A stretch of 45,828 nt of DNA from Myxococcales bacterium (GTDB taxonomy: Bacteria > Myxococcota_A > Polyangia > Polyangiales > Polyangiaceae), in contig JANXVA010000183.1 in assembly GCA_025351875.1 (NCBI GenBank), forward strand, positions 1 to 45,828, given 5' to 3'. This document shows positions 8,494 to 15,598 of this stretch, one piece after another (the stretch's first letter is position 1; each line of letters starts with the position of its first letter). The notes beneath the pieces were generated by a model. It searched no databases. It was not told the origin of the DNA and saw only the letters and a program-made list of their open reading frames with translations. Made by a program: the position numbers and the translations under genes.

Positions 8494-10356
8494 TCATCGC
8501 TGGATGCGGACGGTGGGCGTAGCTCCCGTGAACTCGGCGCGCACCGTGACCCGCTCGCCGGCCTTCACGGTGAAGCGTTCACCGCGGCTCTCGCCGGTGG
8601 GGTCGAACTGGAAGCGAACGTCGTGCTGACCGGGCTCGAGGTTGAGGCGCTGAGGACACGCGCCTCGCGAGGCGCCGTCGACCGATACGCGCGTGCCGGG
8701 GTCACCGAGGAACGAGACGAAGGCGCGGCCCGCGGCTGCCGTAGCGGGCACCGACGCGCTCGTCACCGAGGCGCCGGGCGTCGTTCCTGGCGGCGGGAGA
8801 GCCGTGGCCCCTGTAGGCGCCAGGAGCGCGACGCTCGGTCCGGGCTTGGCGCTGAGCGCGGGCGAGGAGGTCGACGACGGCGCGGCGCTCGCGGTGGGCG
8901 CGCCCGTGGTCGTCGTCGTGGCCGTGGCCGTCGGAATCGAATCGGTGCGCGCTCCGCTCGACTTCACGCGCCACGCGGCACCTGCGCCGACCGCGAACAG
9001 CACGGCAACCGCCGCGAGCGTCCAGGTGCGCGAGCGAGGTGGCGCATGCTCCGGACCCGTCGTTTCGCCACCGCGCACGGCCGTCTCGAGCGGGCGCGTG
9101 GCGAGCGTGTCCGCGCCCGTCCGCAGGCTGTCGGGCTGGACGAACAGGGGCGTCGGCGGGGACATCGCGGAGTCCTTCGGCCGCGCGGAGCTCCGGGTAG
9201 AGGAGACGGGCGTCTCCTCGAGCGGCGTGCTCTTGGTGACCGACACCGGCGTCTCGCCGCTCGGCTCGGCAACCTCGGGGAGCTCGGCGGGCGCCGGAAT
9301 GCTCTCGCGCAGCCTTCGCGTGCTGGCGCCGGGCGGCTCGATCTCGGCGGCGGGCGGGCGCGACCAGCGGATCGCCTCGTCGCGTGCGGCGAACGTCTTC
9401 GTCCCCATGTCAGAGGCGCTCGCGTTGGGCGCGCGTACGCCGTCGAGCGACATCGGCATCGGCTCTGATGCGGCCTCGCGCAGATCGCGAACGCGATCGC
9501 CGAGCCCACGCGCGATGTCGGCGAGGTCGGTGCCCTGCAGAAACGCGCGGAGCGCACGGGCGACGTCGGCGGCGTCCTGTTGACGCTCCTTCGGGTCGAG
9601 CTTCATCGCGCGGACGATCACGTCATCGAGCGGAATGAGCCGAGGGTCGTAGTCGCTCGGCCTCGGATGCGGCTGTCGCATCGCCTCGTCGCACTCTTCG
9701 GGCGTCGCACGGCGGAACGCCGCGACCCCGCTCCACGCCTCCATGAGCAGGACGGCGACGGCAAAGATGTCGGTCGCAGGCCCGAGCTCCTTGCCCTCGA
9801 CCTGCTCGGGCGGCATGTGTCCGGGTGAGCCGAGGATCTCGTGACCCGCGACGAGCGCGGGAGCGGCGATGCCGAAGTCGATCAGCTTCACCGCGCCTTC
9901 CTCGTCGAGCATCACGTTCCTCGGCGTGATGTCGCGATGCACGACCTTCATGCGGCGGTGCGCGTAGTCGAGCGCGCGACACACCTCCATGCCGATGTAC
10001 GCGCCTTCCTCGGGCGAGAGCACGCGCTTGGTGCCGTCGAAGTTACGCTCGCGCACGAGCTCCGCGATGCTGCAGCCCTCGACGAGCTCCATCGCGAGAA
10101 AATACGTCCCCTGCTCGACGCCTAGCTCGTAGACGGGGACGATGTTCGGGTGGCTCAGGGCGACGGTCGTCTTCGCCTCCTCGACGAAGCGACGCACGAA
10201 CTGCTGATCGAACGACAGCTCGTCCCTGATCTGCTTGACGACGAGCTTCTTCTCGAAGCCGCCGGCACCACGCAGGGTCGCAAGCACCACGCGCGCCATG
10301 CCGCCGCGAGAGAGCTCGCGTTCGAGCACGTATTTGCCGAAGACCTGCGGATACAC
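8494..10356 (-). CDS. Ser/Thr protein kinase with single membrane helix and PEGA-like tail
   Basis: 620 residues. Kinase motifs in order are SRGGMARV (glycine loop), VVKQI (Lys41), HRDITPRN (Asp142), DFG (Asp160) and PGHMPPEQ (APE region). An Ala/Pro/Glu-rich linker precedes a membrane helix (TWTLAAVAVLFAVGAGAA). The outer part ends in a PEGA-like beta domain (FLGDPGTRVSVDGASRGACP). Start: TTG 10365 extends the frame by three codons, but TACGCT lies immediately upstream of it; as a -10 hexamer this would place the transcript start near the GTG at 10356, so GTG 10356 is preferred. The decayed histidine kinase ends six bases upstream of the TTG on the same strand. A second member of the same kinase class as the gene at 3-4.7 kb, but with a divergent outer domain. 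Confidence 0.92.
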   Translation of the reverse strand: MYPQVFGKYVLERELSRGGMARVVLATLRGAGGFEKKLVVKQIRDELSFDQQFVRRFVEEAKTTVALSHPNIVPVYELGVEQGTYFLAMELVEGCSIAELVRERNFDGTKRVLSPEEGAYIGMEVCRALDYAHRRMKVVHRDITPRNVMLDEEGAVKLIDFGIAAPALVAGHEILGSPGHMPPEQVEGKELGPATDIFAVAVLLMEAWSGVAAFRRATPEECDEAMRQPHPRPSDYDPRLIPLDDVIVRAMKLDPKERQQDAADVARALRAFLQGTDLADIARGLGDRVRDLREAASEPMPMSLDGVRAPNASASDMGTKTFAARDEAIRWSRPPAAEIEPPGASTRRLRESIPAPAELPEVAEPSGETPVSVTKSTPLEETPVSSTRSSARPKDSAMSPPTPLFVQPDSLRTGADTLATRPLETAVRGGETTGPEHAPPRSRTWTLAAVAVLFAVGAGAAWRVKSSGARTDSIPTATATTTTTGAPTASAAPSSTSSPALSAKPGPSVALLAPTGATALPPPGTTPGASVTSASVPATAAAGRAFVSFLGDPGTRVSVDGASRGACPQRLNLEPGQHDVRFQFDPTGESRGERFTVKAGERVTVRAEFTGATPTVRIQR

Positions 10357-10371
10357 GCCTCGCAAAGCGTA

Positions 10372-11190
10372 TCAGGTCGGCCGAGGGCCAGGCCATTCCA
10401 CCCCGATTTGCAGCTCCTGCGGCTGCGCGGACGGCAGATCGAGCGTGAAGACACAGCCTTTGAAGGGCAGATCGCGGGCGCGGACCTCGCCTCCGCTCGC
10501 CTCGGCGGCCTTCTGACAGATCGACAGGCCGAGGCCGAGCCCCGAGCGATCGGCACCGCGTTGCGAGAAGGGCTGAAACATCTCGGCGAGCTTCCCAGGC
10601 GGGAGCCCGCCGCACTCGTCCTCGACCTCGATGACGACGCGCTCCCCGACGACGAGGGCACGGAGCAAGATGTGCCCCTCCGGGCGCGTGAACTCGAACG
10701 CGTTCTGGAGCAGGTTCGAGACGGCCGCGGCGAGGATCTGGCGATCGCCACGGACGACGACCTTGCGGTCGGTGGACACCACGACGAGCTTCTGATTGCG
10801 CGCCCGCGCCTCGAGCGCTGCGCCGATCGGAACGTCTTCGAAGATCCGTGCGACGGGGACCAGCTCGAATCGCTCGATCCCGGCGTCGAGGCGCACGTCG
10901 GCGAGCGAACGGTCGATGAGGTTGCGCAGCCCGATGAGGCTCCGGTCGTGCACGAGCCCGGTGCTCCCGCCGGCGCCGACGCGGCCGCTCTTGATGATGT
11001 CGAACGACAGCATCGCCGTGTTGAAGTCGCGGACGACCTGCGCGATGCTGAGGACCATTCGCAGCAGCTCTTCGCCGTGCTGGCCCGCGCTCGCGGTGAG
11101 TCTCCTGGTGGTCGATGACGCCGGACGACTTCGCAACGCGCAGTGAGGCCACGAGCTGATCCAGGAATGCAGGAATACCGCTCTCTGCAT
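10372..11190 (-). pseudogene. Decayed sensor histidine kinase: frameshift and lost H-box
   Basis: The C-terminal two thirds encode a clear histidine-kinase ATPase domain: N box NLLQNAFEF, G1 box VEDECGGLPPG, the F box and G2 box GLGLGLSICQKAAEA. Upstream, DRSLADVRL and IIKSGRVGAGGSTG match a myxobacterial kinase family I know. In that family a DQVVHDYGD segment is followed, some 65-75 residues later, by the H-box HELRNLLNTAML. Here IAQVVRDF runs straight into NTAMLSF, so the H-box with the phospho-accepting His is missing. Further upstream, family-like sequence (GIPAFLDQLVASLRVAKSS, about 11105-11185) lies in a different frame, pointing to a frameshift near 11100. Open reading without frameshift from ATG 11190 is possible but gives a non-family N-terminus. 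The far N-terminus meets the divergent lipoprotein gene. Confidence 0.66.
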
Positions 11191-11239
11191 GCGGCTGAGA
11201 GGCGCTCCGCCACCGATTTGCCGTACACTGTGGGACGGA

Positions 11240-13120
11240 ATGACGGTCACGCGGTCCAGCGTCGCGGTCGGGCTCGTCGTGGCAGGGGTCGGGCTCGCCG
11301 CGTCGTGCAAGCCCTCCACGCGCTTCGAGGACCGGCCGCTCGTCGTGTATGCGCCGCGGTCGTGCCCGGTCTCGCAGAGCGAGGCGTACTCGGTGATCTA
11401 CGGCAACGGCGACTTCGAGGACTCGCAGTCGGCGGTCTCGTCCCTCTACCTGCGTGACGTCGGCAAGGAGATGGGTGAGCTGCCGGCCGGCACGCGCTCG
11501 GTCATCGTCGACGTGTCGCACCCCGCGCAGAGCGTCGACTGGCGCGGCACCGCCGAGGTGCCCCCGAGCGGACCGGTCAACGTGCTGGTCTGGCCGGGCG
11601 GCGAGACGTGCCGGCTGACGCGCAACGTGGTGCCCCGCAGCGAGGTCTCGCTCGGCGTCTTCGGTCGGCACCTCATGGTGGCGGGAGGACGCGTCGACGG
11701 ACAGGTGCCGCAGACGTTCATAGGCGACCTCACCACGGGCATCGTGAGCGACCTCGAGTTCGGCATCGCGACCGCGCGCAAGAACCCATCCATCACCGCT
11801 TTTCGCGACACGCCCGATCAGGACCCGGCGCCTGCGCTCGTTGCAGGCGGAGAGGATTCGGACGGGCACGCCCTCACGACCGCCGAGCTCTACGTGCCCA
11901 CGCCAGGCACACGCGGCGACATCGGCGACTTCGAGCGCGCGAAGATCGACATCGGTGACGCGCGCACCAAGCACGGAGCTGTCGTGCTCGCGAGCGGTGA
12001 GACGCTCCTCGTCGGCGGCATCGGTCAGTTCCAGCTCCCGGTGGCGACCATGGTGGTCATCGACCCCATGACGCGGCGGCTCCGAACGAGCCGCGTCGCG
12101 ACGCTCGCCGTCGCGCGCTCGAACCCGACCGTCCTCCGCCTCGCCTCCGGCGAGATCATGGTCGCGGGGGGGTTCGATCGCAGCAACATCCCCGTCCCGA
12201 CGATCGAGTGGTTCTCTGCCGACGCGACGCACGCGACGAAGCATCCCGCCGACCTCGTGCCCGGACAGGAACGTGCGTTCGTGGCGCTCGAAGGTGGAGG
12301 TGCGCTCGCCGTCGTGCGACCCCAGGCCGGCGCCACCAACTTCAGCACCGTCTACGTCATCTCCGCGGACGGCACGCTCGAGGCCGCGGTGCCGATCGAT
12401 CCCTTGGCGCTCGACGAGGTGCGCCTGTTCCCGGGCACCGACGGCGCGCCCGTGCTGTGGACGGGCCAACGGTGGCTGCGCTGGCAGCCATGGTTCGGCG
12501 CATTCCAGCCCATCGCAGACGCGCCCACCCGAGGGCCGCGCGGAACGGCGACCGCCTCGGGCGACCCCGGGCTCGCGCTATGGCTCGATGATCGCGCGGA
12601 GGAGCCGAACGAGGCCGTGGTCCTCGAGGGGCAGCTCTACGTGCGCGGCTATCGCTTCGGCACACGCTCGCGCTTCGGAACCGTCCGCAATCCGCTCCTC
12701 GTCGACGGGCCGACCGGGCTCGCGCCCGATCGTGTCGTCGGCACCCCCGGTAGCTCGATTCGCTTCGTCGACGGACGCGGGCTCCAGCTGGGGCCAGGTG
12801 CGAGCGCCTTCGTGACCGACGTGACGTTCAAGGACGTCGACGTCACCGTCGACGGCGGCGACACGCCGTACGTCGTGCTCCGCCAGGAGAACGGCCGGGA
12901 GCTCGAGATCGGCGGCGCCGCCTGCGCCTTCACGCAGAACGTGGCGAGGACGCTCCTCGTGAGCCGAACCGGGCACCGCGTCACGGTCCGCGTCGACGAC
13001 GGCGAGCCGCACGACTGCCCGACCGATCTCGACGAGAGCGCGCGCGTATCGATCGGCGTCCGCGGCGCCGGTGGCACCGGCGTGAGCCTCGCCAAGAACC
13101 TTCGCATCAGCCGGCGGTAG
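11240..13120 (+). CDS. Kelch-like beta-propeller lipoprotein
   Basis: 626 residues. The N-terminus (MTVTRSSV, hydrophobic core, lipobox LAASC at Cys23) marks a lipoprotein. The middle holds kelch-type repeats: GVFGRHLMVAGGRVDG, APALVAGGEDSDGHAL, GETLLVGGIGQF and GEIMVAGGFDRSN, each a beta-strand ending in a double glycine followed by a polar loop, as in propeller blades. The C-terminal 150 residues look like a beta-sandwich (VDVTVDGGDTPYVVLRQ). No enzymatic motif. ATG 11240 is chosen over ATG 11189 because it opens the signal peptide directly; TACACT at 11223-11228 is a likely -10 element. Divergent from the decayed histidine kinase. Probably a surface adhesion or scaffold protein (inference). 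Confidence 0.87.
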   Translation: MTVTRSSVAVGLVVAGVGLAASCKPSTRFEDRPLVVYAPRSCPVSQSEAYSVIYGNGDFEDSQSAVSSLYLRDVGKEMGELPAGTRSVIVDVSHPAQSVDWRGTAEVPPSGPVNVLVWPGGETCRLTRNVVPRSEVSLGVFGRHLMVAGGRVDGQVPQTFIGDLTTGIVSDLEFGIATARKNPSITAFRDTPDQDPAPALVAGGEDSDGHALTTAELYVPTPGTRGDIGDFERAKIDIGDARTKHGAVVLASGETLLVGGIGQFQLPVATMVVIDPMTRRLRTSRVATLAVARSNPTVLRLASGEIMVAGGFDRSNIPVPTIEWFSADATHATKHPADLVPGQERAFVALEGGGALAVVRPQAGATNFSTVYVISADGTLEAAVPIDPLALDEVRLFPGTDGAPVLWTGQRWLRWQPWFGAFQPIADAPTRGPRGTATASGDPGLALWLDDRAEEPNEAVVLEGQLYVRGYRFGTRSRFGTVRNPLLVDGPTGLAPDRVVGTPGSSIRFVDGRGLQLGPGASAFVTDVTFKDVDVTVDGGDTPYVVLRQENGRELEIGGAACAFTQNVARTLLVSRTGHRVTVRVDDGEPHDCPTDLDESARVSIGVRGAGGTGVSLAKNLRISRR

Positions 13121-13147
13121 AGGGCGGAGCGACCCTGGGAGTCAATT

Positions 13148-13164
13148 CCCCGCCAAAAACGGGG
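13148..13164 (+). terminator. Short hairpin after the kelch-like gene
   Basis: CCCCG and CGGGG flank a seven-base A-rich loop, 27 bases after the stop. There is no U-run on the plus strand, so it is a weak candidate terminator or mRNA-end hairpin. Confidence 0.3.
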
Positions 13165-13180
13165 TAGGGAGCCGCTCGCC

Positions 13181-13222
13181 TTGACCTAACTGAGAATTTA
13201 CTAAAAAGTAAACATCAGGAGG
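13181..13222 (+). promoter_or_regulatory. Promoter/operator region of the diiron protein gene
   Basis: An AT-rich island in GC-rich DNA. TTGACC (13181-13186) resembles a -35 box. A perfect inverted repeat TTTACT-AAAA-AGTAAA occupies 13197-13212 and overlaps the expected -10 zone. AGGAGG (13217-13222) is an almost ideal Shine-Dalgarno sequence five bases before the ATG. A dimeric regulator bound to the palindrome would block both polymerase and the start region. The nearest regulator gene is the TetR-type gene at 14823, which makes it a natural suspect, but this pairing is inference. Confidence 0.6.
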
Positions 13223-13227
13223 TCGCG

Positions 13228-14343
13228 ATGTCCCTTCGCACCAAGATCCAAGCCCTCTCCCGTCTGGGTCACTCGTTCCGCGACGCTGCGGTCTCTCCGC
13301 GCTCCGTGCCTGCGCCCGCGGAGAGCCAGGTCGTGCTCCGCGAGGTCGCCACGACGAAGCTTCGCAAGGTCGAGCACGTCGCCGAGCTCCCGTCCGAGGT
13401 GCTGACCACGACCACGGAGGTGGCCTACGACTGGGACTACTCGGCAAAGCGAGCCGAGCTGCGGACGCTCTACGAGAAGTCCAAGGACCTCACCTGGAAC
13501 GCGCGTACCGACCTCGACTGGTCCACGAACGTCGACCCGGAGAGCGAGATCGTCGCCGACTCGTTCAACCCGCTGTTCGGTACCGACATCTGGAAGAAGC
13601 TCGATCGCAAGACGGAGCTGCCGAAGCTGCGCCGTCACATGACGAGCTACATCCTCTCGAACTTCCTCCACGGCGAGCAGGGCGCCCTCATGGCGACGTC
13701 GCAGATCGTCGCCTCCTCGCCGACGACGGACGCGAAGCTCTACGCGGCGGCGCAGGTGTTCGACGAGGCGCGCCACGTCGAGGCTTACGACAGGTACCTC
13801 TCCACGAAGGTCGAGCTCATCTACCCGCCGAGCCCGCACCTCAAGCAGCTGCTCGACACCGTGCTCACCGACTCACGATGGGACTTCAAGTTCCTCGGCA
13901 TGCAGATCCTCGTCGAGGGCGTGGCGCTCGGCGCGTTCGGGCTCATCCACCAGACGGCGCAAGAACCGCTCATCAAGCGGATCACCCACATGATCATGCA
14001 GGACGAGGCGCGGCACGTCGCCTTCGGCGTCATGTCGCTGCGAGGCCATTACGACGACATGAAGGCGAGCGAGCTGCGCGATCGCGAGGAGTTCATCATC
14101 GAGAGCTCGCGCCTCCTGCGTGACCGCTTCCTCGCGCAGGAGGTCTGGGCCACCGTCGGGCTGCCTCAGGCGGAGTGCGAGGAGGCCGCGCGCAACAGCG
14201 TGATGATGCAGATGTTCCGGAAGCTCCTCTTCAGCAAGATCGTCCCGAACGTGAAGCGGCTGGGTCTCCTCACCCCGTTCGTCCGCCGTGGCTTCGAGGA
14301 GCTCGACGTCATCGAGTACGAGTCCTGGGAGGCGAGCGCCTGA
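13228..14343 (+). CDS. Ferritin-like diiron protein (oxygenase/oxidase type)
   Basis: 371 residues. The helical core carries a complete set of carboxylate-bridged diiron ligands: Glu150 (HGEQ), Glu180 and His183 (first DEARH), Glu230 (VEGVALG), Glu260 and His263 (second DEARH). This is the pattern of the ribonucleotide-reductase R2 and AurF-like N-oxygenase superfamily. No radical-site context typical of NrdB could be identified, and no nrdA lies nearby, so an oxygenase or oxidase acting on a small molecule is more likely than nucleotide reduction. The N-terminal 90 residues are a basic extension. Strong ribosome binding site and a palindromic operator precede the gene. The Uma2 remnant begins right after the stop. 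Substrate unknown. Confidence 0.85.
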   Translation: MSLRTKIQALSRLGHSFRDAAVSPRSVPAPAESQVVLREVATTKLRKVEHVAELPSEVLTTTTEVAYDWDYSAKRAELRTLYEKSKDLTWNARTDLDWSTNVDPESEIVADSFNPLFGTDIWKKLDRKTELPKLRRHMTSYILSNFLHGEQGALMATSQIVASSPTTDAKLYAAAQVFDEARHVEAYDRYLSTKVELIYPPSPHLKQLLDTVLTDSRWDFKFLGMQILVEGVALGAFGLIHQTAQEPLIKRITHMIMQDEARHVAFGVMSLRGHYDDMKASELRDREEFIIESSRLLRDRFLAQEVWATVGLPQAECEEAARNSVMMQMFRKLLFSKIVPNVKRLGLLTPFVRRGFEELDVIEYESWEASA

Positions 14344-14415
14344 GGCAACAGCCGCGGGCGGGCTTTTGCTACGCTCGTTCTCGAAGGACGCGAGGGACCA
14401 GGCGGGTGGGTCATC

Positions 14416-14691
14416 GTGGATGAGCCCGAGCTGCACCTCGGCACAGAGCCGGATATCGCAGTTCCCGACCTCGCCGGATGGAGACGCGAACGTATCCCGC
14501 GAGAGGCCGCATTCATCACGCTGGCGCCCGACGGGGTCTGCGAGGTCCTGTCTCCCTCGACGCAGGCCGTCGATCGCTCCGACAAGATGGACCTCTTTCG
14601 TCGTGAGGGAGCGCGCCACCTGTGGCACGTAGAGCCCGCGGGCGAGACCGACGCCGTCGAGCTCGCCCTCGGAGCCCTCTGGGCCGAGTGA
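14416..14691 (+). pseudogene. Uma2-family (DUF820) nuclease remnant
   Basis: Open from GTG 14416 (91 codons); in-frame family-like sequence (EGREGPGGWVIVDEPELHLG) continues upstream to about 14383 without a start codon. The body matches the PD-(D/E)XK-like Uma2 family: DEPELHLG, PDLAGWRRER, VCEVLSPST, DLFRREGARHLWHVEP. Full members are roughly 180-200 residues. Here the N-terminal part that precedes GPGGW is missing, because the diiron gene's stop codon lies just 5'. The tail also jumps from HLWHVEP to VELALGALW, which in intact members is separated by some 30-40 residues. Two deletions are therefore likely. The core acidic residues remain, but a working nuclease is doubtful. Confidence 0.65.
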
Positions 14692-14822
14692 TCGCAGCGA
14701 TCTCTCGCAGGCAGTCTGCTGTCTCTGGCTTGCCATTTCTCCTACGCTTCGTGGAGGCGCCGCCGGAGACGGTAAGTCGTGGGCGTCAGGCCGGCAGTCG
14801 ACTACCTTCGAATTCTCACGCC

Positions 14823-15584
14823 ATGGCCCTGTCGCCTTCCATCCCGCCTCTTTCGCCCGCGCCTCCCGCGCGGAAGGAGCGCAACGCGCTCGACTCGAAG
14901 CGGCGCATCCTCGAGGCGGCCGAGAGCGAGTTCGCGGCGAAGGGCTTCGACGGCGCACGACTCGGAACGATCGCGCGCGCCGCCGAGGTGCAGCAGGCGC
15001 TCATCCACCACTACTTCGGCGACAAGGAAGGTCTCCACGGCGAGGTCGTTCGCTCCGGGCTCGCGGCGATGACCGAGGGCGTATGGGAGCTCCTCTCGCG
15101 CATGGATGCGCCGGCCGCCGCGAGCGCGACGCGCACCAAGGCGAGCGCGGCGAAGTCGAAGGGCAAGTCGTCGAAGCCCCGTCCCACCGCGAAGCAGACG
15201 AGCGTCAGCGAGCTACGCACGCTGGCGGAGGCGTTCGTCGAGCTGCTCCTCAAGTTTTTCGCGACGAACGGCTCGTTCCTCGCGATCTTGCGTCACGAGG
15301 CGCGGCGCGACGGTGACGGCGCGGCGAAGATCGTCCACGGCAGCGTCGGCCCGATCTTCGACGGCATCGTCGCGCGGCTCGACGCGATGCGCGCGCGCGG
15401 TGACGTGAAGAAGGACGTCGACGCGCGGCACCTCGTCCTCTCGTGCGTCGCGATGGTCGCCTTCCCGTTCCAGGAAGAGCCCTTCGTGAAGGCGATCTGG
15501 CCGGCCGACTGGCACGGCGAGGCGTTCCTCGAGGAGCGGAAGAAGCACATCGTCGCGATGATCCTGGCGCGCGTCGCGCCCTGA
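14823..15584 (+). CDS. TetR-family transcriptional regulator
   Basis: 253 residues. The N-terminal TetR helix-turn-helix is at about 24-70: RRILEAAESEFAAKGFDG, then IARAAEVQQALIHHYFGDK, the usual recognition-helix pattern ending in HYFxxK. An unusual Lys/Ala/Ser-rich insertion (about 100-130) separates it from the ligand-binding helical domain. ATG 14823 lies after a Pro-free leader; a frame extending back to 14622 crosses the Uma2 remnant and is not credible. It converges on the RND permease gene, with 14 bases between the stops. Candidate targets are the diiron gene, whose promoter carries a TetR-size palindrome, and the efflux operon; both are inferences. Confidence 0.9.
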   Translation: MALSPSIPPLSPAPPARKERNALDSKRRILEAAESEFAAKGFDGARLGTIARAAEVQQALIHHYFGDKEGLHGEVVRSGLAAMTEGVWELLSRMDAPAAASATRTKASAAKSKGKSSKPRPTAKQTSVSELRTLAEAFVELLLKFFATNGSFLAILRHEARRDGDGAAKIVHGSVGPIFDGIVARLDAMRARGDVKKDVDARHLVLSCVAMVAFPFQEEPFVKAIWPADWHGEAFLEERKKHIVAMILARVAP

Positions 15585-15598
15585 GCCAGACGTAGCGC

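Noticed and set aside
10043..12469. An 808-codon minus-strand ORF
   Set aside because: It crosses two real genes antisense and has Arg/Ala-rich shadow composition. Only its segment near 11105-11190 looks like a kinase fragment, and that is explained as the frameshifted pseudogene.
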